From NCBI GenBank assembly GCA_030680235.1, contig JAUXWQ010000027.1, forward strand, positions 1 to 53,530: DNA of 53,530 nt. Reading direction: 5' to 3'. The notes under the pieces were generated by a model. The model was not told the origin of the DNA, ran no database searches, and worked only from the letters and a program-made list of their open reading frames with translations. This DNA comes from Coxiellaceae bacterium (lineage in GTDB: Bacteria > Pseudomonadota > Gammaproteobacteria > Coxiellales > Coxiellaceae). The translations under genes were made by a program, and so were the position numbers. Shown here piece after piece: positions 32,808 to 41,377 of this stretch. Each line of letters opens with the position of its first letter. Position 1 is the first letter of the stretch.

Positions 32808-34136
32808 ATGTTGATTTTGGGAAGCGCTGACCGTAAGATTCAATCCATGCGATATATGACCAGAACGACAATGCTTTTCTCAACGCTTATGCTAGGCTGG
32901 ATTAATATCCCCGCCCAAGCTGGGCTCCTTTCTGAAAATCAGAGCATGTGGCCTGTACTATCCCAACACTTCACCTTCTCTTCAGAAACGGAAAAAACAG
33001 ATGTTCGTCGTCAGATTAGTATTGATTTACAGAATCCAAAATATATTCAGCGCCTGACACGGAATGCACGCCCTTATTTATACTATGTGTTTCAAGAAAC
33101 CGAAAAAAAGCATATGCCGGCGGAGCTTGCGCTCCTACCCATGATTGAAAGCGACTACACGCCGAAAGGCACCTCCGATGTCGGCGCAGCAGGTTTATGG
33201 CAGTTGATGCCAGACACCGCAAACGGCTATGGCATCAAAATGAATTCGTTTTATGATGGCCGTCGTAGCACGACCGTTTCAACGAAAGCCGCTTTAAGCT
33301 TCTTGTCCTATTTGTACGATATGTTTAATCATAACTGGTTGCTTGCCATTGCCGCTTATAATGCAGGCCCTGGCACCGTGCTAAATGCCATTCATTATAA
33401 CCAAGCCCATGGTCGTCCAACCAACTTTTGGTCTTTACCCTTACCCAAAGAAACACAAGCATACGTTCCAAAGTTGCTGGCGCTTGCGGCCATTATTCAA
33501 CATCCAACAACTTACGGTATTCATTTATCACCAGTGCCAAACGCACCCGTTTCAAGCCCTGTGATGATTACAAAACAAATGCCGCTTGAAAAAATTGCAA
33601 GTTACACACACACCTCTATTACCACTGTCAAAAAATTAAATCCCGCATTAAAGTCTTCTCTAACACCGCCGCACCAAACGATTGCTGTCATGATCCCAAC
33701 CGGCCAAAAAGAACAATTTGTCAGTCAATTAAAAGCACAGAAAAAAATTGAAGATGCGGTTATAGCAAAAAAACTGGGGCACTATACCGTGCAACATGGC
33801 GACTCTCTCAGCACAATTGCAAAACGATTCAACACAACCGTTGCTGCCTTAAAAGAAATCAATCAAATTCATAGTGGCCTCATAAAGTTTCATCAAGCCT
33901 TATTAGTACCAAAATTAATTGCCTCCATTAAAAAACCACACACAACAACAGTTGCAGTGAAATCAACGCCACATCATGCGACAAAAACAGTGGCTGCTGG
34001 AATACACTACACTGTTAAGCATGGCGATAACTTGCGCGTATTAGCAAAACGATATCACACGAGTATCGTCGCATTAATGCATAAAAATCACATGAAACAC
34101 AGCGCGCTACAAATTGGTCAACACATTATTGTTTAG
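32808..34136 (+). CDS. mltD: Membrane-bound lytic murein transglycosylase D with two LysM domains
   Basis: Cleaves peptidoglycan glycan strands in the periplasm. The 442 residues include a signal region (hydrophobic from about residue 22, ending near IPAQAG), an SLT domain with the catalytic glutamate in ALLPMIESDYTP, then VGAAGLWQLMPDTANGYG and AIAAYNAGPGTV, and two C-terminal LysM repeats (HYTVQHGDSLSTIAKRFNTT and HYTVKHGDNLRVLAKRYHTS). The first ATG has AGGA upstream; starts 13 or 16 codons later would give a more normal signal peptide. gloB, which neighbours mltD in E. coli, is absent here. Confidence 0.92.
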   Translation: MLILGSADRKIQSMRYMTRTTMLFSTLMLGWINIPAQAGLLSENQSMWPVLSQHFTFSSETEKTDVRRQISIDLQNPKYIQRLTRNARPYLYYVFQETEKKHMPAELALLPMIESDYTPKGTSDVGAAGLWQLMPDTANGYGIKMNSFYDGRRSTTVSTKAALSFLSYLYDMFNHNWLLAIAAYNAGPGTVLNAIHYNQAHGRPTNFWSLPLPKETQAYVPKLLALAAIIQHPTTYGIHLSPVPNAPVSSPVMITKQMPLEKIASYTHTSITTVKKLNPALKSSLTPPHQTIAVMIPTGQKEQFVSQLKAQKKIEDAVIAKKLGHYTVQHGDSLSTIAKRFNTTVAALKEINQIHSGLIKFHQALLVPKLIASIKKPHTTTVAVKSTPHHATKTVAAGIHYTVKHGDNLRVLAKRYHTSIVALMHKNHMKHSALQIGQHIIV

Positions 34137-34141
34137 CAATG

Positions 34142-34287
34142 AAATCCCCCTCCGCCGCTGCGCACAGACCCCCTTTTTCAAAGGAGGTTTCCATTCCGCT
34201 CATTTTCAAAACAAGCTTTAGAATAAGTAATTTTTTATTTATTGATGAAGTTGAACGAAACAGTTCCCGCAGCGACGAAGGGGATTT
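34142..34287. repeat. Long inverted repeat filling the mltD/gspM gap
   Basis: AAATCCCC with CCGCCGCTGCG at the left (34142-34162) pairs with CGCAGCGACGAAGGGGATTT at the right (34268-34287). The right end overlaps the gspM stop codon and the left begins a few bases after the mltD stop. A second smaller stem (CCCCCTTTTTCAAAGGAGG) lies inside. It is likely to end transcription from both sides. Confidence 0.65.
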
Positions 34288-34783
34288 ACCGCATCAAAAC
34301 CATTTTTACATTCGCACTACCCGCAACCGGCAATCGATCCGCCGTTACTGATACTATTTTTACATTTTGTGTCGTTATTAATTGCTGCAACCACTGCATC
34401 AATTGATCAAGTGGCGCACTTTCAAATACCAGGAGGACTTGATCACTTTTGGGTTGCTGAACCTGTTTTAAATAAGCTGACAGTTGATGCTGCGTTAACG
34501 ACCGCTCTGTTAACGATAATAAGTTCTCAGGAGAAGATGGCGTAGCTGATACTTGAACCCCTTCTGCACGTAAATCTGAAATGGTATTAGAGGCTTCTTG
34601 TAAATAAGTTAACAGATCACGCTGTGTTTTTACCTGTAACTTATAATCTGACACCGTGTTAGATAAGGGGCTCCATACGGCACTATAGATAACAAAAAGT
34701 GCGACAAAAATGCCCCCTATCGTTAGCATCGTGCGCTCACGATCAGCAAGCATGAACCACCAGAGTTTGAGATTGTTAAACAT
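34286..34783 (-). CDS. gspM: Type II secretion protein GspM
   Basis: Bitopic inner-membrane platform protein partnering GspL. The 165 residues have a short cytoplasmic start (MFNNLKLWWFMLADRERTML), one membrane helix (about 22-40) and a periplasmic ferredoxin-like domain preceded by a helical stretch (QVKTQRDLLTYLQEASNTIS). The start at 34783 overlaps the gspL end by eight bases. Last gene of the gspF-M run. Confidence 0.82.
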   Translation of the reverse strand: MFNNLKLWWFMLADRERTMLTIGGIFVALFVIYSAVWSPLSNTVSDYKLQVKTQRDLLTYLQEASNTISDLRAEGVQVSATPSSPENLLSLTERSLTQHQLSAYLKQVQQPKSDQVLLVFESAPLDQLMQWLQQLITTQNVKIVSVTADRLPVAGSANVKMVLMR

Positions 34784-35981
34784 GACTTGGCCCTTTTGAT
34801 GAAACAATCACCACTGCCTGCACCGACGTCTCCTCCGCTTTACCAATCGTTTGCTTGACGCTTATTTTTTCAGCGAGCAAGGCATTATTCCATTGCGTTA
34901 ATAATCCCACATTGGGTGCAGAAACGGTTAATTGCATAGCGCCCTCTTGAAAAGCAAAGGATTGCAAATGAATATCAGGGTAATGCAATAGCGTTTTTCC
35001 AACTGCACGATATAATTTTAAAAATAAACGACCATGTCTCGCTTGATCATAGCGCTTTAACAATGCTTCTGTCCTAAAATTTGGCTCCAAAACAGTAGCA
35101 GCACCAGGAAATAATGTTCGATAAATGCGCGTGACTTCTGTTTGCAGTACGACAGCCTCATGTCGCAAATAAATCCACTGCGTTAATTGACTTAAAAATA
35201 AAAATATAACCCAGCTCACTGCAACTATACCAAAAATTTTCCAGCTTTTTTCCAAACGTGACGCTTGAATTTTTGGACGATACTTTCCTTGCAACAAATT
35301 GAGTTGCGATAACAATCCAACGACATCCCATTTGTTTTTATCAGTGGCATCACACATTTCAATCGGAATTTGATAGCCATCTAATTCATGCAAGGATAAA
35401 ATCATTGTTCCTTGCCATACGCTTATTTTTTTAGGATGCAACAATGGGTTTTTTTCTAAATATTGTTTTAAAAAAATAAGTAAATTGTGCGCATCTATAG
35501 CAAACCCCGCTTGCAACCCTGTTCGCACTAACGCCATATCTCGATGCAAAACAATCGTCCAAGTTTCAGGTTCCCATGCAATTGCTAAAAAATCAGGTGT
35601 GACAATTCGAGGATGTAAATTTTTTGCAATCCAATCTTCATACTGCTTTTCAAAACACGGTTGATTCAGCACGGCGACCGTTGTTTTACCATCCACATTC
35701 ATCATGCCAAAAGCGATATACACCGACTCAGGATCACTTGCCAATAGTTCTTCTATTGCAAAAGGAGCGATACGCGCCCGCTCAGCAGCACGCACTTTCG
35801 GCAAATCAATTGCAGTGACCATGACGTCTTGCCCAGGAACAAGGATAACCAATAAATCTTCTGCATCGATCTTTGGACATTCTGATAAATTCAACAGTGA
35901 ACGCGTCGCAATGACATCACCAGAGGCATTGGTTTCAATCCATTCACCGGATTGGTCTGTGTTTTGCTGGAAGATAAACAT
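34776..35981 (-). CDS. gspL: Type II secretion protein GspL
   Basis: Inner-membrane protein that recruits the GspE ATPase. The 401 residues comprise an actin-like cytoplasmic domain (about 1-235; LVILVPGQDVMVTAIDLPKV), a membrane helix near 250-270 (KIFGIVAVSWVIFLFLSQL) and a periplasmic domain. I chose the ATG at 35981; a TTG at 36041 overlapping the gspK stop would add 20 residues. Cysteines and catalytic residues are not expected in this family. Confidence 0.85.
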   Translation of the reverse strand: MFIFQQNTDQSGEWIETNASGDVIATRSLLNLSECPKIDAEDLLVILVPGQDVMVTAIDLPKVRAAERARIAPFAIEELLASDPESVYIAFGMMNVDGKTTVAVLNQPCFEKQYEDWIAKNLHPRIVTPDFLAIAWEPETWTIVLHRDMALVRTGLQAGFAIDAHNLLIFLKQYLEKNPLLHPKKISVWQGTMILSLHELDGYQIPIEMCDATDKNKWDVVGLLSQLNLLQGKYRPKIQASRLEKSWKIFGIVAVSWVIFLFLSQLTQWIYLRHEAVVLQTEVTRIYRTLFPGAATVLEPNFRTEALLKRYDQARHGRLFLKLYRAVGKTLLHYPDIHLQSFAFQEGAMQLTVSAPNVGLLTQWNNALLAEKISVKQTIGKAEETSVQAVVIVSSKGPSHV

Positions 35982-36033
35982 AAAGAATCCGCTGGTGAAA
36001 GTAGTAATGACAACTACGTCATTACCACCACTT

Positions 36034-37023
36034 TCATTCAAACGACTGCCACACCATTTTAACCTTCAGTTTATTATCTTTTGTGATCTGGGTCATCATT
36101 AAACTATTCATCGTTAAAACCGTGTGATTCGCAGACGTTTTTGCTTGAACAAGATAATACTGACTTTGTGTCGTCACATCTTGCACACTTGAAATACCCG
36201 ACGGAATTGCGCAGTTAGTAATAAAATTTTGCAATGAACTAAAAGCCCCAAATGCCTTACGACAATCAACCATGCTTTCAACTTGCATTAAATGTAACCC
36301 CGGGTTCACTGCCATTAAAACAGGTGTGGTTGCTGCATTAATATCAATGAGTGTTAAAACGCCTTGCTGTGACGTCGATGATGGTACCGGCATCACAATG
36401 GGCAAAGCGGTCAGATACGGCGCTACCGCATTATAAATAGCGGGCGTCATACCACGCACTAGCCGTAATTCAGAAATACTGACCAATTGATTTTTAGCAG
36501 AACGATACGGCGGATTCAACGATGCATAATAGGGATCATCTTTTCCTGTCATGATCCAAGCCGTAATAGATTGCGCAATGGCATCAGCTTGTGCTTTTGA
36601 AAGCGTTGGAACAAGTATTTTTAACAATATACCGAAATTCTGCTGGTTTTTCGGATAAGCAAGATCATTAATATTAAATCGGCCTTGCGCACTTTCAAGT
36701 GTTGTTGATACCGTTAATCCATTTAAGGTAATCGATTTTAACGGGTTTTCAAGTGGTTTTATTTGCGAAGTAGCCGATGGTTGCGATCCAATTGGCCACT
36801 GAATAACATAATTTTCAATCGCCATTTTTGCAAAATCTTCTGCATTTTGTAGTGCCAAATAAGCATGATCTGCGTTTATCACCAATCGACCTTCATGAAT
36901 CAATAATTGCTCTTCGACTATCAAGGCCGTTGCAATAATTGCCGAAAGCGCCATGATAAATAAAGCACTAATAAGTGCGCCGCCGCGTTTCTTACGGTAA
37001 CGTTGATTGCGTTGATGCATCAT
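36034..37023 (-). CDS. gspK: Type II secretion minor pseudopilin GspK
   Basis: Large minor pseudopilin at the tip of the pseudopilus. The 329 residues start with a prepilin leader ending in KKRGG, then ALISALFIMALSAIIATALI, which lacks the Glu at +5 as is normal for GspK. An SAM-like helical insert domain follows, with ASLNPPYRSAKNQLVSISEL typical of the family. Overlaps gspJ by about 30 bases. Confidence 0.9.
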   Translation of the reverse strand: MMHQRNQRYRKKRGGALISALFIMALSAIIATALIVEEQLLIHEGRLVINADHAYLALQNAEDFAKMAIENYVIQWPIGSQPSATSQIKPLENPLKSITLNGLTVSTTLESAQGRFNINDLAYPKNQQNFGILLKILVPTLSKAQADAIAQSITAWIMTGKDDPYYASLNPPYRSAKNQLVSISELRLVRGMTPAIYNAVAPYLTALPIVMPVPSSTSQQGVLTLIDINAATTPVLMAVNPGLHLMQVESMVDCRKAFGAFSSLQNFITNCAIPSGISSVQDVTTQSQYYLVQAKTSANHTVLTMNSLMMTQITKDNKLKVKMVWQSFE

Positions 37024-37636
37024 ATCCTCGCCCAGGTATTGGAAAAATGCCTTGCACCACGCCCTGTCCTTTTAATTTCATCACCATCAAGAGGACTGTC
37101 GGCAATGAATCAATGGGGTCTTGCTGTATTTTAGAAGGGTCCTGTGGCAACGGCCATACGGATGATTTTTCTCCATTGCTGGCTATACATTGCCATTGAA
37201 TAGATTCAACACCAGGCAATAATACTTGTGATGTCGGCTGTGTATTTTTTACAGCATCCAAGACATCCCAAGATAACCGCGTGAGTTGATCGCCCCTTAA
37301 AACATAGCCAATACGCTGCATATTACTTTGTCGACTATCATTGAAAGGATTTAATAATCCGGTACGCGTAAAAACAATCTGTTGTGCATTTACAACCAAT
37401 GCGGGTGTTACTTTACCGCTATTATTCAATATAGGCCGATCAATGACCTCAGAAATATCCCGTCGCAATAAGGTCATCGTCATCATTAATTGCATGGTTT
37501 GTTGATTATCTTTTTTTAACGCGTTATGGACATGAATGATTGACTGCAAACTGCGCGCCGCAAGTGTGCCCATAATGGCAAAAATCATGAGCGCTACTAA
37601 TATTTCAATTAAGGTAAATCCTTTATTCTTTTGCAT
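36992..37636 (-). CDS. gspJ: Type II secretion minor pseudopilin GspJ
   Basis: Minor pseudopilin of 214 residues with the leader MQKNKG and mature start FTLIEILVALMIFAIMG, including Glu5. The globular domain contains RRDISEVIDRPI and GIFPIPGRGYD-like ends consistent with GspJ. It overlaps the end of gspI by 14 bases and the start of gspK, so the pseudopilin genes are tightly coupled. Confidence 0.9.
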   Translation of the reverse strand: MQKNKGFTLIEILVALMIFAIMGTLAARSLQSIIHVHNALKKDNQQTMQLMMTMTLLRRDISEVIDRPILNNSGKVTPALVVNAQQIVFTRTGLLNPFNDSRQSNMQRIGYVLRGDQLTRLSWDVLDAVKNTQPTSQVLLPGVESIQWQCIASNGEKSSVWPLPQDPSKIQQDPIDSLPTVLLMVMKLKGQGVVQGIFPIPGRGYDASTQSTLP

Positions 37637-37988
37637 AACCCGTCACAGTTGTTACCGCATGTTTTTCATCATCACTTACCGTTACGGTAATTTTTACAAT
37701 GCTTGGCAAGTCTTCTGATGATGTCGTATTAACAACCCAATGCCATGTTTTATTTAACATCTCTGTTTTCCCAGGCGGTATCTCATTATCTTTCGAAATA
37801 ACCAATATGCCGCTTTGCACTTCTGATAAAACATTCATGCCTACCCAATGTGCGGTGATCGTGTTACGCAAGTGCATCGTTGCATAGGTGCTTGCCGTTG
37901 TGGCACGAATGGCAGCCGCTAATGCCACTGCAATAATAATTAACGCAATTAAGACCTCAATGAGTGTAAACCCTTTATTTTTTTTCAC
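37623..37988 (-). CDS. gspI: Type II secretion minor pseudopilin GspI
   Basis: The 121-residue minor pseudopilin has leader MKKNKG and the methylated N-terminus FTLIEVLIALIIIAVALAAA. The short length and order between gspH and gspJ are standard. It overlaps gspH by 14 bases. Confidence 0.9.
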   Translation of the reverse strand: MKKNKGFTLIEVLIALIIIAVALAAAIRATTASTYATMHLRNTITAHWVGMNVLSEVQSGILVISKDNEIPPGKTEMLNKTWHWVVNTTSSEDLPSIVKITVTVSDDEKHAVTTVTGYAKE

Positions 37989-38544
37989 GGGTCACCATAG
38001 TCACTTCGCCATTGTTTTTAACTGACATTAAATAACGGTGTGAACCTCCCTCAAACACCACTTCAAAGGGTGTTACATACCCGCTTGGCAAAAAAAGAAT
38101 GGAAGGCTTTGCTTTGGAATTGGATGAAGATTCAAAGGTAGCAATATTTTTCACCTGCACATCAAAGACGTGTCGAAATACCGTTTTATGCGTTAATGCA
38201 AAACCACTGGCCGGTTTCCAGACAGCACTTCCATCCGTCCCTAACTGATATTCATAATAACGATAACCTTGATTAGTAATTGCTAAGCTCATTGCCATTG
38301 GCGTAAAAATTGCCTGTTGCTGCACGGCAACAATCGTTGCAGAAAACTGCTCGAGAATCATTTTTTCACGACGTGTTTGACCAAAATGGCCAAATGACAT
38401 AACTGCAAGGGCAGTCATAATCGTAATGATAACAAGGACAATGAGCACTTCAATTAAGGTAAATCCAGTGGTGCGAGAGTGATCTGAAATTTTGCCATCT
38501 ACCTTCCTAACATTTCTACTCACACGCACACTCCCCTCGGACAC
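37975..38544 (-). CDS. gspH: Type II secretion minor pseudopilin GspH
   Basis: Minor pseudopilin with FTLIEVLIVLVIITIMTALA after a basic leader. The frame opens at a GTG (38544) inside a half copy of the hexamer repeat; a second GTG at 38523 follows the repeat's GAGGGGA at ideal spacing and would give 182 residues. Both put the start codon, and in the second case the ribosome site, inside repeat-derived sequence. No ATG is available before the prepilin motif. Start uncertain; identity secure. Confidence 0.85.
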   Translation of the reverse strand: MSEGSVRVSRNVRKVDGKISDHSRTTGFTLIEVLIVLVIITIMTALAVMSFGHFGQTRREKMILEQFSATIVAVQQQAIFTPMAMSLAITNQGYRYYEYQLGTDGSAVWKPASGFALTHKTVFRHVFDVQVKNIATFESSSNSKAKPSILFLPSGYVTPFEVVFEGGSHRYLMSVKNNGEVTMVTREKK

Positions 38545-38546
38545 TT
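38516..38546 (-). repeat. Half hexamer-repeat element at the gspG-gspH junction
   Basis: On the minus strand, four bases after the gspG stop, GTGTCCGAGGGGAGTGTGCG and GTGAGT resemble one arm of the hexamer palindromes (core GTGTCGGAGG plus GTGTGC/GTGTGA words). There is no second arm. It appears to supply the translation start region of gspH. Confidence 0.5.
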
Positions 38547-38548
38547 AA

Positions 38549-38989
38549 CTATTCATTCGCATCCCAATTGCCAATTTCTGCGCTTTTACCAGTGCCTGCA
38601 GCATCAGGCGGGCCTTCAGACCAAATATCAATACTGCCATGTTTACCTGGGTTCAAAAATTGATAATGATGCCCCCAAGGATCCATTGGATTTTTCTTCA
38701 AATAACCACCTTCTGCATAATTTTGTGGTACTGGTTCACCCGTGGGTTTTGCTACCAACGCAGGAATACCTTGATCCGTCGATGGGTAAAATCCATTGTC
38801 TAATTTATATAAAGCCATCGCATTTTGAATCGATAAAACATCTTGTTTTGCAGCCACAACGCGGGCTTGCTCGGGACGCTTTAAAATACGCGGCACAATA
38901 ATAGAGGCTAAAATCGCGAGAATGACCACCACCACCATAACTTCAATCAGCGTAAAGCCTCGCATTTTTTTTTGTTTTTGCGATTGCAT
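38549..38989 (-). CDS. gspG: Type II secretion major pseudopilin GspG
   Basis: Major subunit of the pseudopilus, 146 residues. The leader ends at KMRG, then FTLIEVMVVVVILAILASII. The conserved ALYKLDNGFYPSTDQGIPAL, the WGHHYQF segment and the calcium-site region near the C-terminus (IDIWSEGPPDAAGT) are intact. A promoter candidate precedes it at 39030-39057. Confidence 0.95.
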   Translation of the reverse strand: MQSQKQKKMRGFTLIEVMVVVVILAILASIIVPRILKRPEQARVVAAKQDVLSIQNAMALYKLDNGFYPSTDQGIPALVAKPTGEPVPQNYAEGGYLKKNPMDPWGHHYQFLNPGKHGSIDIWSEGPPDAAGTGKSAEIGNWDANE

Positions 38990-39029
38990 GTTTTTTCACC
39001 TTCCAACTTTTAATGATATAATACGATAC

Positions 39030-39057
39030 GATATAAGTGCCTAGGTATCCACTCCAA
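39030..39057 (-). promoter_or_regulatory. Promoter candidate for gspG
   Basis: TTGGAG (39057-39052) and TATATC (39035-39030) are separated by 16 bases on the minus strand. This would start a transcript between the REP-like repeat and gspG, allowing extra production of the major pseudopilin. Confidence 0.4.
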
Positions 39058-39062
39058 ATTTC

Positions 39063-39136
39063 CTGCAAAACACTCGCTTACGCTCATGCTCGCATCAAGA
39101 GCAATACACTCGCTTACGCTCACGCCTCGCATCAAG
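39063..39136. repeat. REP-like repeat, copy 4, tandem right halves (gspF-gspG gap)
   Basis: Two successive right-half units, each CACTCGCTTACGCTCA followed by GCTCGCATCAAGAG or its variant, in direct orientation rather than as a palindrome. It shows that this family also spreads as half units. Confidence 0.65.
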
Positions 39137-39163
39137 AGACGAGAGCGCTTGTTTGTGGAAGTG

Positions 39164-40387
39164 CTAATGCACCTGATCCAATGCAAAAATCGGCAACATA
39201 ATGGCGAGCACGATGTATAAAACAATACCCCCCATCACAATAATCATCACGGGTTCAAATAAAGTCAGCACTGTTTGAATCAATCCTTCCACCTCTTTTT
39301 CTAAATAACTTGCCGATTTTTCAAGCATCATATCGAGTTGACCACTCGATTCACCACTGGCAACAAGATGAATAAACATCGGCGCAAAACAACGGGTTTT
39401 TTGTAATGCCGCATAAATCGGCGCACCTTCACGCACTTGATGAATCGCAATTTCAATTTTTTCAAACATCGGTAGCGGTTTTACCAATCCCGCTGCTGCA
39501 TGCATGGCATCCAGTACAGGCACTGCGGCTGAATTTAAAATACCAAAGGTTCTTCCAAATCGTACTGCATTAATTGTTTTAATCGCACGACCAATAACAG
39601 GCGTACGCAATAAAATATGATCAACCTTACGACGAAAATTTTTATTTTTTAACGCCCGACGAAAGGCAACCATTAACCCAATGATAAAAATTAACAAATA
39701 AAGTCCGTAGTGCTGTAAAAAATTGCTAACGCCAATTAATATTTCGGTTGCCATTGGCAACGTTTGATTTGTTTCAGAAAACACATTAATAATTTTTGGT
39801 ACGACATCAATTAATAAAAAAACCACGATCGAAATAGAGACGGATAACATCATGATTGGATACACGAGCGCTTGTTTTATTTTCTGACGAATATAATGTT
39901 GTTTTTCCGTGTAATCTGCCAATTGATCGAGCACTTGTCCTAACTTACCCGTGCGCTCACCCGCTGCTACGGTTGTCCGATATAATGCCGGAAAAGCAGA
40001 TGGGAAATCGTTCATCCCATCGGCAAGCGCATAGCCTTCTAACACTTTTCCACGCACACCCAATAAAATTTCTCGGACGCTTTGCTTTTCAGTTTGCTGA
40101 GAAACAGCCGTTAACATTTCATCAACAGGTAATCCTGCCTGCAATAATGTCGACATTTGCCGCGTAATCAAGGATAAATCGGCAGGCGCCATACTGCGGC
40201 GTCCCCTAAAACGCAATGCACTGGTATTTTTTCCAGATTTTGCACGTGATGCAACGGCATTGACTTGCACGGGCGTTAATTGTTTATCACGCAACTGCTG
40301 ACGAATGGCACGTGCAGAATCGCCTTCAAGCACACCTTTGGTGCGCTTGCCGGATTTATCGAGGGCGATGTATTGGAAGGCGGTCAT
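39164..40387 (-). CDS. gspF: Type II secretion inner-membrane platform protein GspF
   Basis: Polytopic platform protein, 407 residues, built of two T2SSF domains (about 70-195 and 275-395) with membrane helices near 170-190, 220-240 and 375-400. Opening MTAFQYIALDKSGKRTKGVL and VALTRQM-like LSLITRQMSTLLQAGLPVDE are typical. It has AGGAAAG upstream and is preceded by a hairpin, so it probably starts its own transcript, separate from gspDE, which lies 9 kb upstream. Confidence 0.95.
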   Translation of the reverse strand: MTAFQYIALDKSGKRTKGVLEGDSARAIRQQLRDKQLTPVQVNAVASRAKSGKNTSALRFRGRRSMAPADLSLITRQMSTLLQAGLPVDEMLTAVSQQTEKQSVREILLGVRGKVLEGYALADGMNDFPSAFPALYRTTVAAGERTGKLGQVLDQLADYTEKQHYIRQKIKQALVYPIMMLSVSISIVVFLLIDVVPKIINVFSETNQTLPMATEILIGVSNFLQHYGLYLLIFIIGLMVAFRRALKNKNFRRKVDHILLRTPVIGRAIKTINAVRFGRTFGILNSAAVPVLDAMHAAAGLVKPLPMFEKIEIAIHQVREGAPIYAALQKTRCFAPMFIHLVASGESSGQLDMMLEKSASYLEKEVEGLIQTVLTLFEPVMIIVMGGIVLYIVLAIMLPIFALDQVH

Positions 40388-40468
40388 GAGATACTTTCCT
40401 GCTTAAACTCTTTACAAAAAAATGTTTCCCGATTAAATAATTACATGCGAAAAATTAATAGGACATTT

Positions 40469-40517
40469 AGAGCCTGTTTAAAATCTCCCGACTCGCTGGA
40501 GATCTTAAACAGGCTCT
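40469..40517. repeat. Hairpin between the slipin gene and gspF
   Basis: AGAGCCTGTTTAAAATCTCC pairs with GGAGATCTTAAACAGGCTCT with one wobble and a short loop. It lies downstream of the slipin gene on the minus strand and probably marks the boundary between the nfeD-slipin and gspF transcripts, although no T-run follows. Confidence 0.6.
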
Positions 40518-40612
40518 TAAAAAACTAGAAAAGTGATATTAATGCCCTGGCAAATTTTCAAGAACAACTTTGGATGCATAGAAAAAATTCTTAATCGCGT
40601 GTCGCCACCATT

Positions 40613-41359
40613 TTATTTCAACTTATTCATTAAAGTTGCCATAAACTCCATCGGTAATGGAAATACAATGGTTGATGTTTTATCGCCAGCAATATCAATT
40701 AAAGTTTGTAAATACCGCAATTGAATTGCAATAGGTTGTTGCGACAACACGCCAGCAGCTTCTTGTAATTTTTGCGCAGCTTGAAATTCACCTTCAGCAT
40801 TAATAATTTTTGCACGACGTTCACGCTCTGCTTCTGCTTGTGCAGCAATAGCACGCACCATCGTTTCATTTAAATCAACATGTTTCATCTCGACATTCGA
40901 TATTTTAATACCCCAATTATCGCTCGCCGCATCTAAAATCAACTGCAAATCTTTATTTAGCTTTTCGCGTTCAGCCAGTAAATCATCGAGCTCATGTTGA
41001 CCTAACACTGAACGCAATGTGGTTTGCGCCAATTGACTGATTGCTTCAATATAATCTTCAATTTGAATAACTGCTTTTTCAGGATCAACTACACGAAAAT
41101 AAACAACTGCATTCACGCGTACAGAAACGTTATCGCGCGTGATGACATCTTGACTCGGCACATCCATTACCACCGTACGTAACTGAATGCGTACCATTTG
41201 CTGCAAAAGAGGGATAATAATAACCAACCCGGGCCCCTTCACTTTCCAAAATCGACCCAACATAAAAACCACACCACGCTCATACTCTTTTAAAATATTA
41301 AGTGCGCTAAATAATACAATAAGCATAAAAGCTATTACGATATAAATTGCCATACCCAT
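40613..41359 (-). CDS. Slipin (stomatin/SPFH-family membrane protein)
   Basis: Membrane-anchored SPFH protein of 248 residues: N-terminal hydrophobic hairpin (about 3-25), then [40 protein letters not shown] and the coiled coil around [20 protein letters not shown]. Slipins pair with NfeD-type proteases, whose gene lies immediately upstream (18 bases), and are thought to organise membrane domains. Strong AGGAGA ribosome site. Confidence 0.92.
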   Translation of the reverse strand: MGMAIYIVIAFMLIVLFSALNILKEYERGVVFMLGRFWKVKGPGLVIIIPLLQQMVRIQLRTVVMDVPSQDVITRDNVSVRVNAVVYFRVVDPEKAVIQIEDYIEAISQLAQTTLRSVLGQHELDDLLAEREKLNKDLQLILDAASDNWGIKISNVEMKHVDLNETMVRAIAAQAEAERERRAKIINAEGEFQAAQKLQEAAGVLSQQPIAIQLRYLQTLIDIAGDKTSTIVFPLPMEFMATLMNKLK

Positions 41360-41377
41360 CAGATTCTCCTAAAAATT

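Noticed and set aside
36034..36041. TTG at 36041 as the gspL start.
   Set aside because: TTG is a rare start and would add 20 residues not typical of GspL; the ATG at 35981 gives the usual length. It cannot be fully excluded.
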